From the NCBI RefSeq assembly GCF_002261425.1, contig NZ_NEVJ01000003.1, positions 1,116,001 through 1,180,000 of the forward strand: DNA of 64,000 bases, written 5' to 3'. Below the pieces are notes generated by a model. It saw nothing but the letters and a program-made list of their open reading frames with translations, was not told the DNA's origin and did no database searches. How positions within the stretch are numbered: the first letter of the stretch is position 1; every line of letters begins with the position of its first letter. The DNA is from Bordetella genomosp. 9. GTDB taxonomy: Bacteria > Pseudomonadota > Gammaproteobacteria > Burkholderiales > Burkholderiaceae_B. Below, one piece after another: positions 52,435 through 61,356 of the stretch. Made by a program: the position numbers and the translations under genes.

Positions 52435-53376
52435 CTAGCCTCGGCCGCCGGGCTCGGGATTACGCGCCGGGACACGCTCCGCGAACCAGATCGCGATCGC
52501 GATTGCCGCGACGCCCGTCAACTGCAGTCCGCCAAGCCGCTGGCCCAGCAAGATCCAGTCGATCACGATCGCGACCGCGGGATACACGAACTGGAACAAG
52601 GCGATGCGGTCCGTCCTCAGACGCGCCATGCCGCTATACATGAGCGTGTACGCCAGCCCGGTGTGGATGATTCCCAGCCCGGCGAGCCATGCCCACGGCT
52701 CGCCCCACTCCGGCCAGCCATGCTGGGCCGGCCAGACCCATAGCGTGACAGCGCCGATGGCGCACTGCCACCACGCCAGGACGCCCGCCGGCAGGCCGAT
52801 CAACCGGCGCGCGATGATGGTCACGCATGCCATGCAGAACCCGGCCACCAGGCACAAGGCCACGGCGACCCAATACGCCCGCTCATCGATGCCGGCCGTC
52901 GGATGCTCGGCGATACCCGCCGCCAGCACCAGGCCGATCATCGCCGCGCCAGCCGCGGCCATGCGGCGCTTGCCTGGCGACTCCTTGAGGCATAAAGCGC
53001 CCAATAGCAGCGCCCATATCGGATGCATATTGCATAGCACGATCGCCACGCCCGCCGACAGCTGGTCGATGGCGGTGAAGAACAGGCTCCAGCTGAGGAT
53101 CATCAAGGAAGCGGCGGCGAGTATCCAGGCAACGGTCGTGCGGGTCGGCAGCAGATGGCGGGCGCGCCCGCGCATCACCATCCAGGCAGTCATTCCGGCC
53201 AGTCCGAACGCGCAGCGGAACCACGTTTCCGTCAGGGCATCGGCCCGGGCCTGGTTCACGAAGACGCCGATCGTCCCGAGCAAGGCATTCCCGAGCACGA
53301 ATAGTTGCGCACCCGACCAGATTCGGGGCGCCGCAAGGCCCGCGCTCGTCTCCACTGTCCGCTGGTTTGTGTTCAT
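52435..53376 (-). CDS. DMT superfamily transporter, EamA type
   Basis: 313 residues with about ten hydrophobic segments in two repeated EamA halves. AQLFVLGNALLGTIGVFVNQ starts the first and LCLVAGFCMACVTIIARRLI the second. RhaT/EamA-like proteins export metabolites such as amino acids. The start at 53376 begins the first membrane half after a short polar tail. It is divergent from the LysR gene at 53459, which is probably its regulator. Confidence 0.85.
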   Translation of the reverse strand: MNTNQRTVETSAGLAAPRIWSGAQLFVLGNALLGTIGVFVNQARADALTETWFRCAFGLAGMTAWMVMRGRARHLLPTRTTVAWILAAASLMILSWSLFFTAIDQLSAGVAIVLCNMHPIWALLLGALCLKESPGKRRMAAAGAAMIGLVLAAGIAEHPTAGIDERAYWVAVALCLVAGFCMACVTIIARRLIGLPAGVLAWWQCAIGAVTLWVWPAQHGWPEWGEPWAWLAGLGIIHTGLAYTLMYSGMARLRTDRIALFQFVYPAVAIVIDWILLGQRLGGLQLTGVAAIAIAIWFAERVPARNPEPGGRG

Positions 53377-53385
53377 GCCGGACAG

Positions 53386-53412
53386 TTTCCATGTGGCTGG
53401 AACCGATGGAAA
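53386..53412. promoter_or_regulatory. Inverted repeat TTTCCAT-N13-ATGGAAA
   Basis: A perfect seven-base inverted repeat in the 82-base gap between the EamA and LysR genes, close to the EamA start. The spacing is wide for a LysR half-site pair but the symmetry is exact. Confidence 0.4.
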
Positions 53413-53441
53413 GCGCATAATTCGCAGTTCAACCATTCGAA

Positions 53442-53458
53442 ATTCGAAAGCGTCGAAT
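53442..53458. promoter_or_regulatory. Inverted repeat ATTCGA-N5-TCGAAT
   Basis: A perfect six-base inverted repeat that ends at the base before the LysR ATG at 53459. ATTCGA occurs again at 53435. This would place a bound protein over the translation start, suggesting autorepression. Confidence 0.45.
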
Positions 53459-54328
53459 ATGAATCAGCGCAATCTGCAGACGGACTGGCTGCGATGCTTC
53501 GTGGCCGTGGTCGATGCCGGCTCATTGTCGAGCGCGGCAACCGAAGTCCACCGGTCGCAGTCGGCCGTGAGCATGCAACTGAAAAAGCTGGAAAGCGCCC
53601 TGGGGCTGCGGCTCATCGATCGCGGCTCCCGCAAGCTGGAGCTCACGGCGGACGGCCAGACGCTGCTCAGCTATGCTCGCCGCATCCTGGATTTGCACGC
53701 GGAAGCGCAGATCGCCCTGCAAGGAGAGCAGCTCACCGGCCGGGTCCGGCTCGGCGTGCCCGACGACTATGCCGAAAGATACCTGACACCGGTGCTGCGA
53801 CGATACGCGCCGCAACACAGCGGCGTGGAAATCGAGCTGGTCTGCGAGCAATCGACCTCCCTGATTCCGCGCGTCGCAGGCGGCGAGCTGGATATCGCCT
53901 TGGTGTCGCGCGATCACGGGCGACGGGGGACATTGCTATTCCACGAACCCATGGCCTGGGTAGGTGCTCCCCAATTCGAGTTGTGGCGCCGCGACCCCAT
54001 GCCGATCGCCGTGTACGAAAGCGCCAGTCTCGCGCGGCGCAGCGCGATTCAGTCGCTCGCGCAGCAGGGACGCCGGTACAAAGTCGTCTACAACAGTTCC
54101 AGCCTTGCAGGGCAGATCGCCGCGGTCGAAAGCGGGCTCGCCGTGGCGGCGCTGACTCAATGCAGCGCCCCCAAGCATCTGCGCATCCTGGGGCGAGAAG
54201 AAAACCTGGGCCCGCTCGAACCGATGGAAGTGGCGGTCTACAGGAGCCGCGAATCGCGCGGTTCGAAAGCTGTCGACAGCTTGCAGGCGCTGCTGGTCAG
54301 AACGTTGCGGCAGTCCGCGCCGGCCTGA
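53459..54328 (+). CDS. LysR family transcriptional regulator
   Basis: 289 residues with the HTH DWLRCFVAVVDAGSLSSAAT, then EVHRSQSAVSMQLKKLESAL. Its effector domain (LIPRVAGGELDIALVSRDHG) is short. It starts at 53459, the first in-frame ATG before the HTH. It is divergent from the EamA transporter. Many close relatives control amino-acid exporters of the same family. Confidence 0.9.
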   Translation: MNQRNLQTDWLRCFVAVVDAGSLSSAATEVHRSQSAVSMQLKKLESALGLRLIDRGSRKLELTADGQTLLSYARRILDLHAEAQIALQGEQLTGRVRLGVPDDYAERYLTPVLRRYAPQHSGVEIELVCEQSTSLIPRVAGGELDIALVSRDHGRRGTLLFHEPMAWVGAPQFELWRRDPMPIAVYESASLARRSAIQSLAQQGRRYKVVYNSSSLAGQIAAVESGLAVAALTQCSAPKHLRILGREENLGPLEPMEVAVYRSRESRGSKAVDSLQALLVRTLRQSAPA

Positions 54329-54331
54329 GCC

Positions 54332-55056
54332 TCACCGTAGACACCCCTGCCCTTGGAGCGTCGCTTCGATCGCTTCGTCGAGCGGCGTGCGCGGTTCGCG
54401 ACCGAGCGTGGCCACGAGCCGGGCATTATCCATACGCAGTGGCGTGCGCCACAGATAACGCAGCTCCTTCACTTCGCGAAATGTTTCGTTGAACGGCGCC
54501 CCCAGCGTAAACACCCACCAGGGAAGGCTGGCGACACTCGGCTCCCGGTCTGTGCGCTTCGCCACCACCCGCTTGATGGTAGCGGCGAACTGCGTGCCGT
54601 CCTCGTCCCAGTGCCCGCTCATATGGAAGCGCGCGAAGGCATCGAGCGTATCGCGCCTTTTCGTGTCGCCGGATGCTGCGGCGAGTGTTCATTCAACAAT
54701 GGAAACGCGTCGGGCCCGAAGTTGTACACAATACCCGGCAAGGCGATGGTCGCCCGCTGGGCCTGCGCCGCCGCGATGGTATTGTCCATCATGGGCAGCA
54801 CGAGTTCGGCCCAACGCTTGTACCCTGGCGGATTCACCGCGTGCACGATCACCGACACGCCCTCGGCCGCGCGCATGACGTCATCGCGTTTCATCGCATC
54901 GCCGGCGATCCACTCGATACCGCGCTCCTCGTCGCCCCTGGGCTGGTTGCGACGCAAGGCGCGTACGTCCCACCCCGCATCCCGCAACTGCCGCGCGACC
55001 TCGCCGCCGATGCCGCCCGTCGCGCCCAAGACCAGAACACGCTTGCCTTCGGTCAT
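54332..55056 (-). pseudogene. Disrupted NAD(P)-dependent oxidoreductase gene (internal deletion)
   Basis: The N-terminal part (55056 to about 54650) encodes LVLGATGGIGGEVARQLRDA and runs to HPATRKGAIR, then shifts frame and stops at 54619-54621. The C-terminal part continues in another frame from about 54652 to 54332, as DTLDAFARFHMSGHWDEDGT to the end PLDEAIEATLQGQGCL. Together they give about 240 residues; related epimerase-like oxidoreductases have about 320, so roughly 80 codons are missing between AIR and DTLD. It follows the GNAT gene by two bases on the same strand. A functional product is unlikely. Confidence 0.75.
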
Positions 55057-55058
55057 GG

Positions 55059-55607
55059 CTAGGCCCGTCCCTGCGTGGCTTGCGTCGATCGCAATATCTT
55101 GCGCAGGGTGACCAGCGTCAGGTCGTCCCGCAACGGCGCGCCGACGCTGGGGTCGTCGTACGGGAAAGCCTCGATTTCGCCCGTTCTTTCATAACCTCGC
55201 CGCTCGTACCAGGCGATCAGGCTATCCCGAACGTTGATGACCGAGATCTTCACGCAAACCGCGCCCTGCGCGCCGACGAAGGATTCGGCGGCGGCCATGA
55301 CCGACTTGCCTATGCCAGCGGCCTGGCAGGCCGGGCTGACCGCCAACATCGACAGATACCACTCGTCCTTATCCATCGGGCGGAGCGCGACACACCCTTG
55401 AATCCGATGCGAGTCCGGGTCTCTTGCGATCAGGATGGTCGTCTGCCCTTCCTGGATCATCCTGGCAAGCGAGGCCTGGTCGACGCGGCGTCCCTGTATC
55501 AGTCCCGCCTCGGTCGTCCAACCGCCGGACGAAACGCCGCGATAAGCCTGATTGACAAGCTCGGCGAGGCTGTCGGCATCGTCCAGGGTAGAAATCGTCA
55601 GTCTCAT
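55059..55607 (-). CDS. GNAT family N-acetyltransferase
   Basis: 182 residues. The acetyl-CoA-binding motif is LSMLAVSPACQAAGIGKSVM, followed by the strand VCVKISVINVRDSLIAWYER and the conserved YERRGYERTGEI. The N-terminus has a short substrate-side segment. The acceptor substrate is not predictable. AGGA precedes the ATG. It was probably cotranscribed with the now-disrupted oxidoreductase gene behind it. Confidence 0.85.
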   Translation of the reverse strand: MRLTISTLDDADSLAELVNQAYRGVSSGGWTTEAGLIQGRRVDQASLARMIQEGQTTILIARDPDSHRIQGCVALRPMDKDEWYLSMLAVSPACQAAGIGKSVMAAAESFVGAQGAVCVKISVINVRDSLIAWYERRGYERTGEIEAFPYDDPSVGAPLRDDLTLVTLRKILRSTQATQGRA

Positions 55608-55897
55608 GCAAATCCTCGTCGGCTTGCCGTTCTTCGAACGATTATGCCCTTGCGACCGCGCCGAACATAAACTTCACCAAAATGTTAACGGGGCGCCAGG
55701 CGCTTATGGTCAGCCGCTTCGTCCAGGCCCATTGGAACGCATAAAAACGCACGGCGCAGCGTACTTTCTAAAAACAGAAAATCGTCCTTCAATAATCAAT
55801 CTTCATTTCTTTTCTCGCAAAGCTCACACTGGCGCCAAGCCGAGCCAACAGGCGGCGAAACCAAAGGACCGAACCACGGTTCTCTCCAGGAGCGCAA
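55608..55897. other. Intergenic region, no gene seen
   Basis: 290 bases between the divergent GNAT and aldo/keto reductase genes. It is more AT-rich than its surroundings, especially 55750-55815, and contains the inverted repeat TTTCT-N6-AGAAA at 55765-55780. It probably holds both promoters. No coding potential or RNA gene is apparent. Confidence 0.5.
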
Positions 55898-56959
55898 ATG
55901 AAATACCAAACCTTGGGCAACACCGGTTTGCTCGTGTCGCGGCTTTGCCTGGGCACGATGACCTTCAGCGGCGGCAGCGGCGTATACCGGCATATCGGCA
56001 GCGTCGACCAGGCCGGCGCCGATGAACTCGTGAAGGCCAGTATCGACGCGGGAATCAACTTCTTCGATACCGCCGACGTCTATTCGGGCGGTGAAAGCGA
56101 AAGCACGCTCGGCCAGTCCTTCAAGAACCTGGGCATCCCGCGCAAGGATTATGTGCTGGCCACAAAGGTCTACAGCCGCATGGGTCCCGGCCGCAACGAC
56201 GTCGGCGCGTCGCGCGGCCACATCATGGATGCCGTCGACGCCAGCCTCAAGCGCTTGCAGACCGACCACATCGATCTGTATCAGGTGCATGCAACGGACA
56301 CCCTGACCCCGGCCGAGGAGACGCTGCGCGCGCTGGACGACCTGATCCGCCAGGGCAAAGTGCGCTACATCGGCGTGTCGAACTGGCAGGCCTGGCGCAT
56401 CGCAACCGCGCTCGGGATCTCGGCCCGCCTGAACCTGGCGCGATTCAACACGCTGCAGGCCTATTACTCGATCGCGGGCCGCGATCTGGAGCGTGAATTG
56501 GGCCCGCTGCTGGAAGCGGAAAAGATGGGCCTGCTCGTGTGGAGCCCGTTGGCCGGCGGCCTGTTATCCGGAAAATTCAGCCGCGACAACCAATCGCCGG
56601 AAGGCTCGCGCCGAACGGGGTTCGACTTCCCCATCGTCGATAAGGAGCGCGCCTGGAACGTCATCGACGTGATGCGCCCAATTGCCGAAACCCACGGCTG
56701 CAGCCCCGCCCGGATTGCCCTGGCATGGCTGCTTTCCAAGCCGGTCGTGACGTCGGTGCTGGTGGGCGCCAAGCGCCTGAGCCAGTTGGAAGACAACATC
56801 GCCGCCGTCGACATCACGCTGGGCGACGAGGAAGTCCGGCAACTGGACGAGGTCAGCGAGCTGCCCCAGGAATACCCAGGCTGGATGCTCGCCACCCAGG
56901 GCGCCGATCGTCTCGGCCCCGTCGATCTGTGGGGCGGCAAGACGGCGCCTGCCTCCTAG
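55898..56959 (+). CDS. Aldo/keto reductase
   Basis: 353 residues. The catalytic Asp and Tyr are in NFFDTADVYSGGESESTLGQ, Lys in VLATKVYSRMG and His in IDLYQVHATDTLTPAEE, so all four AKR residues are present. The cofactor end reads VTSVLVGAKRLSQLEDNIAA. AGGAG precedes the ATG. It probably reduces aldehydes with NADPH. It overlaps the convergent LysR gene by four bases. Confidence 0.9.
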   Translation: MKYQTLGNTGLLVSRLCLGTMTFSGGSGVYRHIGSVDQAGADELVKASIDAGINFFDTADVYSGGESESTLGQSFKNLGIPRKDYVLATKVYSRMGPGRNDVGASRGHIMDAVDASLKRLQTDHIDLYQVHATDTLTPAEETLRALDDLIRQGKVRYIGVSNWQAWRIATALGISARLNLARFNTLQAYYSIAGRDLERELGPLLEAEKMGLLVWSPLAGGLLSGKFSRDNQSPEGSRRTGFDFPIVDKERAWNVIDVMRPIAETHGCSPARIALAWLLSKPVVTSVLVGAKRLSQLEDNIAAVDITLGDEEVRQLDEVSELPQEYPGWMLATQGADRLGPVDLWGGKTAPAS

Positions 56960-57843
56960 CGCGCCACGGCAAGCTCGGGATTGCCGCTCACCACCTGATC
57001 GGCCAGGAAATCGGCCACGGCCCGTATGCGTGCCGATGCCGCCAGGTCGGCATGGGTCACCAGCCATAACTCGTTGCTGAACACCTGGTCCGCCGGGACG
57101 ACGCGCACGAAGTCGTCGCCCACGGCCAGGAAATCGGGAATGACGGCCAATCCCAGACCGGCCCGGACCGCCGCGATCTGGGCGGGTAGGCCGCTCGTGA
57201 CCAGCGCGATCCGGCAAGCCGGATGCTCGCGCGCCAGCCAGGCCGCGGCAGGCAGGTGCGCGTGGCTTTCATCCCAGGCGATGAAATGGCGTCCACCGAG
57301 CGGCGCGCCATCGACAGGCGGATTGTCCTCCAGATACTTGCGGCTGCCGTAGACCGAATACGTCATGTGGCCCACGCGCCTGACCTTCAGGTTTCCACGT
57401 GCCGGACGGATCACGCGCAGGGCAATATCCGCCTCCCGGCGACCGAGTTCGGCCGTGACCGTGCTGGTGATGATCTCGATGCAGATGCCGGGATACCGCG
57501 CCTTGAAGGCAGGCATGGCCGGGATGATGAGATCGGTCGCAAGGTTCTCCGACGTCGCCAGCCTGACCGTGCCCACAGGCGTCTTGTCGATGCCCGCCGC
57601 CCCGCGCTGCAGCGCCATGATGCTGTCCTCGACCTGCTCGGCGTGGCTGAACACCTCGCGACCCTCATCGGTCAGCAGATAGCCGGCCTGGCTCCTGGCG
57701 AACAGGACAATCCCCAGGCTCGCTTCCAATTCGCCGATACGACGGCTGACCGTGGACTGGCTGACGTCCAGCTCGCCCGCCGCCTGCGTCAGGCTTCCGC
57801 TGCGGGCCACGCACAAGAAGTACCTTAGATCGTTCCAGTCCAT
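56956..57843 (-). CDS. LysR family transcriptional regulator
   Basis: 295 residues with the HTH DWNDLRYFLCVARSGSLTQA, then GELDVSQSTVSRRIGELEAS. The effector domain is regular (ADIALRVIRPARGNLKVRRV). It lies between the aldo/keto reductase (convergent) and the TetR gene (same strand, upstream), so its target is not indicated by position. Confidence 0.9.
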   Translation of the reverse strand: MDWNDLRYFLCVARSGSLTQAAGELDVSQSTVSRRIGELEASLGIVLFARSQAGYLLTDEGREVFSHAEQVEDSIMALQRGAAGIDKTPVGTVRLATSENLATDLIIPAMPAFKARYPGICIEIITSTVTAELGRREADIALRVIRPARGNLKVRRVGHMTYSVYGSRKYLEDNPPVDGAPLGGRHFIAWDESHAHLPAAAWLAREHPACRIALVTSGLPAQIAAVRAGLGLAVIPDFLAVGDDFVRVVPADQVFSNELWLVTHADLAASARIRAVADFLADQVVSGNPELAVAR

Positions 57844-57885
57844 GTGGGGTTTGTTCTAGTTGAAGGTGGAGTCTTCACTTTCCCT

Positions 57886-58461
57886 TCAGACGGGCAACAA
57901 CCCGGCCGCCCGATAGCCATCGATCAACGCATCGAACAGCTTGATGTCGGAACGGCCGCGCGCCATCAGTTGCGCACCCGCGATTGCGGCGAAGATGGCA
58001 CGTGCTCTTTTCCTGGCTTCCCTGGAATTGCCCATGCCCGTGGCTACAAGCGTCTTCTCAAGCCAGGCGACGTTGACGTCGGAAAACGCCTGGACTTCCG
58101 TCTTGACCAGGTCAGGCAAATCATCGTATTCAGCGGCCATGAAGCTGCACAGGCATATGCGGTTGCCGTTCTCCAGCGACTTGCGAAATGTCTCCGGATA
58201 CTTGCGCAGGCAGTCGGCCGGATCGGGAAAGCGGGTCGACAGCGCTTCGAGCGCCGCCGCCGAGTCTTCCCAATAGCGCCTGGCGACAGCGGCAGCAAGG
58301 TCCGCCTTGCTCGGGAAATGATGATAGAGGCTCGCCGCCTTGATGCCCACCTCTTCCGCCAGGCTGCGAAGGTTCAAGCCACCGTAGCCATGCGCCTGCG
58401 CGATCTTTTTCGCGACCGACAGGATGCGCTCACTTGAACTATTGTTTGCTTGGATCTCCAC
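57886..58461 (-). CDS. TetR family transcriptional regulator
   Basis: 191 residues starting at GTG. The HTH is ILSVAKKIAQAHGYGGLNLR, then SLAEEVGIKAASLYHHFPSK. The ligand domain has ENGNRICLCSFMAAEYDDLP. AGGTGG precedes the GTG. The GST gene on the same strand is directly upstream (92 bases between), so this regulator and the GST may be linked. GACGAACG and GACGAAACG repeat in that gap as possible operator halves. Confidence 0.88.
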   Translation of the reverse strand: MEIQANNSSSERILSVAKKIAQAHGYGGLNLRSLAEEVGIKAASLYHHFPSKADLAAAVARRYWEDSAAALEALSTRFPDPADCLRKYPETFRKSLENGNRICLCSFMAAEYDDLPDLVKTEVQAFSDVNVAWLEKTLVATGMGNSREARKRARAIFAAIAGAQLMARGRSDIKLFDALIDGYRAAGLLPV

Positions 58462-58552
58462 GATTCCACCTGGACGAACGTACTGACGAAACGCAGTATA
58501 TAACCCGCTATCGCTCGCACATTCCGTCGTCGGCAGCCTGCCACCGTCACAT

Positions 58553-59248
58553 CTAGCCGGCCGCGATATCCGAAAACGCAGGCTGCCGGTATACGCTGGG
58601 ACGCTGCTTTATACGCTCGTACCATCCCAATAACGCCGTGCATTCGGCGGGTACGGGCAGGTCGACGATCCTGGCGAAGACCAGGCCGCCGATCACGGTA
58701 ATGTCGGCCATCGAAAACTCCGCGCCTGCCACATAAGGCTGCTTGCTCAACACAGCGTCGAAGTAATGCATCCCGCGCAAGGCCTTGTCGCGCTGCCTGA
58801 TTCCCCATTCAGGGTTCTGGTACAGCTCGACCTTGGGCCCCAACCCCGGGGTGCCGTGATGGAAGTACACGCTGATCGCATCGAGCAACTCGATCTCGGC
58901 CCGTTTGTTCATCATATGGATGATGCCTTTTTCGAGGGCATTCCTGCCGGTGAGCGTGGGATGGTTGTCCAGCCCGTCAAGATATTCCGTGATGGCGGTG
59001 CACTCGGCAATGCAGGTGCCGTCCGCAAGCTCGAGCACCGGCAATGTGCCCGAATAGTTTTTACGCGCAATGAACTCCGGGTCCTTGTGCTCCCCTTTGT
59101 ACAGGTCGACCATCACGAATCGCACACGAGCCTGCAGGTTCTTTTCCGCGAGCGCGATGCGCACACGCGTGGGATATGGACCCTTGGGAAAATCATGAAC
59201 CGTCATCAGCGGCTCGTCTTTCTCGACATTCCTGGCAATACCTGGCAC
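58553..59248 (-). CDS. Glutathione S-transferase family protein
   Basis: 231 residues. The N-terminal thioredoxin-like domain has YPTRVRIALAEKNLQARVRF and SGTLPVLELADGTCIAECTA, where the Glu/Cys-Thr segment is the glutathione-binding region. The all-alpha domain includes SMADITVIGGLVFARIVDLP, the N-capping-box motif. I use the GTG at 59248, preceded by AGGAG at seven bases; a shorter start at the ATG at 59206 matches most GSTs better but has no ribosome site. Substrate unknown. Confidence 0.85.
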   Translation of the reverse strand: MPGIARNVEKDEPLMTVHDFPKGPYPTRVRIALAEKNLQARVRFVMVDLYKGEHKDPEFIARKNYSGTLPVLELADGTCIAECTAITEYLDGLDNHPTLTGRNALEKGIIHMMNKRAEIELLDAISVYFHHGTPGLGPKVELYQNPEWGIRQRDKALRGMHYFDAVLSKQPYVAGAEFSMADITVIGGLVFARIVDLPVPAECTALLGWYERIKQRPSVYRQPAFSDIAAG

Positions 59249-59310
59249 CGGTTTTCTCCTGGTTGACGCCCGTTTCGGGCAAGTTGGCGAAGAGCCATCC
59301 CATTACCTAC

Positions 59311-59326
59311 CTAACAGTTGTTAGGC
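59311..59326. promoter_or_regulatory. Palindrome CCTAACA-GT-TGTTAGG
   Basis: A perfect seven-base inverted repeat with a two-base centre, 62 bases upstream of the GST start. It lies in the 200-base region between the divergent GST and beta-lactamase genes and could serve either. A TetR protein, perhaps the one encoded at 57886-58461, is a candidate binder. Confidence 0.5.
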
Positions 59327-59448
59327 AGAATAGAGGTCCATAGCCGCGTTGTCAAGACCAAGCCCTTTAGAATCCCGGTGCCGATGACGACCCGGCTGGT
59401 TGTCCACCACGCTCACCGCCTTTCTTCACGCCTATATCGGATCCGACC

Positions 59449-60321
59449 GTGACTCCTTCCCTCCTCCGCCGAAAACTATTGATTGGATTGCCGCTGCTCG
59501 CGGGCATGGGTGCGATCCGCGACGTCCATGCAGCCGGATCGGCGCTGGCCGATATCGAACGCCGTAACGGTGGCCGCCTTGGCGTTTTCGCGATCGATAC
59601 CGCTACGGGCCGCACCCTTGCCCATCGCGCCGACGAACGATTCCTGATGTGCAGCACGTTCAAGGGATTACTCGCCGCGCAGGTACTGCAACGCGTCGAT
59701 AGCGGCGCCGAGCGGCTCGACCGACTCGTGCGCTACACGGAAAAGGACCTGATTTTCACGTCGCCCGCAACCAAGGCCAACGTCGGGCGTGGGTCGATGT
59801 CGATCGAAGAACTCTGCCGCGCGGTCCTGGTGGAAAGCGACAACACGGCCGCGATCCTGTTGATGCGCGGTGCCGGCGGTCCTGCCGGGCTTACCCGGTT
59901 CGTACGTGGCCTTGGCGATACCGTCACACGCTCGGATCGCTATGAACCCGACTCGAACCGCGCGGGCGGCGTCTTCGACACCACATCGCCGAAAGCCATC
60001 GCCACCGTGGCGCAACGCCTGCTGCTCGGCGATGTCCTGAGCACGAGCTCTCGCGCGATGCTGGAACGCGGGATGGCCGACTGCAAGCCGGGCCTCAATC
60101 GGATCCGCGCGGCGCTGCCAGCCGATTGGCAGGCCGCCGATCGTCCCGGGACCAACATCGACAACGAAACCAATGACTACGCGCTCGTGCGCCCGCCCGG
60201 ACGCGCGCCCTTGCTCGTCGCCGTCTACTACGACGCGCCGGGCGTCAGGATGGACAGGCGAGAGGCGGTTCTGCGCGAGGCGGGTACGGCATTCGTGAAG
60301 TGGGCCACGAGCGCGGCATGA
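59449..60321 (+). CDS. bla: Class A beta-lactamase-like protein
   Basis: 290 residues starting at GTG. A signal with Arg-Arg (LRRKLLIGLPLLAG) suggests Tat or Sec export. The nucleophile motif is MCSTFKGLLAA (Ser70 and Lys73), SDN is in VESDNTAAIL, and the Glu166-to-Asn170 segment is EPDSN in SDRYEPDSNRAGG. The KTG box is replaced by RPG in ADRPGTNIDNETND. Arg at position 234 is known in carbenicillinases, but Pro at 235 is unusual. It should be periplasmic and hydrolyse penicillins if active. Confidence 0.82.
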   Translation: MTPSLLRRKLLIGLPLLAGMGAIRDVHAAGSALADIERRNGGRLGVFAIDTATGRTLAHRADERFLMCSTFKGLLAAQVLQRVDSGAERLDRLVRYTEKDLIFTSPATKANVGRGSMSIEELCRAVLVESDNTAAILLMRGAGGPAGLTRFVRGLGDTVTRSDRYEPDSNRAGGVFDTTSPKAIATVAQRLLLGDVLSTSSRAMLERGMADCKPGLNRIRAALPADWQAADRPGTNIDNETNDYALVRPPGRAPLLVAVYYDAPGVRMDRREAVLREAGTAFVKWATSAA

Positions 60322-60506
60322 CCCCGCCGGACCAGCGGAGCAGGAAAGTCGATCTCCTGCGCGGCGTTCTCGCCAGGCGGCTCGAATGGGATGGCCGCGT
60401 GCGCCTGGGCGATGGGTTGCGTACCAGCTGGGACCCGTGACACATTTACGGCTAGTGATGCAGCTCGTGATGCACCTGTCGCCAACACGAACCGGAGTAG
60501 CCAACC

Positions 60507-61199
60507 ATGACGGATATCCCCTACCGCAACGCACTCATCATCGGCGCAGGCTCGGGTATCAGCGCCTCGCTGACACGACTCCTGACGACCGCGGGCCTTC
60601 CCGTCGTCGTGGCAGCGCGGAATGTCGACAAGCTCGGCCCTCTGCTGGAAAGCACCGGGGCCACGGCCCTGGCCGTCGATGCGGCGGATCCGCGCCAGGT
60701 CGAGCAACTGTTCGTCGAAGTGGAACAGCGTATCGGCGCGCCCGAGATCGTGGTCTACAACGCGAGCGGCCGGGTGCGCGGCCCGGTCGCCGATCTGGAT
60801 CCCGGCGAAGTCGAGCGGGCCGTCGCGGTGACGGCAATGGGGGCGTTCTACACCGTGCGGGAAGCCGCGCGGCGCATGACGTCCGTCGGCAAGGGCGCAA
60901 TCCTGCTGACCGGCGCTACCGCGGGCGTAAAAGGCTTCGCCCTGTCAGCCCCCTTTGCGATGGGCAAGTTTGCACTGCGGGGACTCGCGCAGAGCGCGGC
61001 ACGGGAGTTGATGCCCAAAGGCATCCACGTCGCCCACTTCGTCATCGATGGCTCCGTTCGTTCAAGCGAACGTGTGGACGCTGCCGACTCGACGCTCGAT
61101 CCGGACGCTATCGCTCAATCCTACGTCGACCTGCTTCGCCAGCACCGTAGCGCGTGGTCCTGGGAAATCGAGGTCCGGCCGTGGGTCGAACGCTTTTGA
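60507..61199 (+). CDS. SDR family protein lacking the catalytic tyrosine
   Basis: 230 residues. The cofactor motif is LIIGAGSGISASLTRLLTTA, a variant of TGxxxGxG. In the active-site helix, SAPFAMGKFALRG has Phe where the catalytic Tyr should be, while Lys remains. The Ser position reads LTGATAG. The fold is that of SDR_c10-like proteins. GGAG precedes the ATG. It may be a non-canonical enzyme or bind a nucleotide without oxidoreductase activity. Confidence 0.82.
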   Translation: MTDIPYRNALIIGAGSGISASLTRLLTTAGLPVVVAARNVDKLGPLLESTGATALAVDAADPRQVEQLFVEVEQRIGAPEIVVYNASGRVRGPVADLDPGEVERAVAVTAMGAFYTVREAARRMTSVGKGAILLTGATAGVKGFALSAPFAMGKFALRGLAQSAARELMPKGIHVAHFVIDGSVRSSERVDAADSTLDPDAIAQSYVDLLRQHRSAWSWEIEVRPWVERF

Positions 61200-61356
61200 T
61201 TCCGACGTGGTCCGCAAGGCCAGGACGGCTCCCCGTACTGGATGTGCAAATAAACAGGATTCCGATGTAACCGCTACGCCCGTGCCGCCGAACTACAGGT
61301 GATGGGCGTCAGGCCAGGGGTGCCGACGCCAGGGAAAACTTGAAACGGGGCGCACG

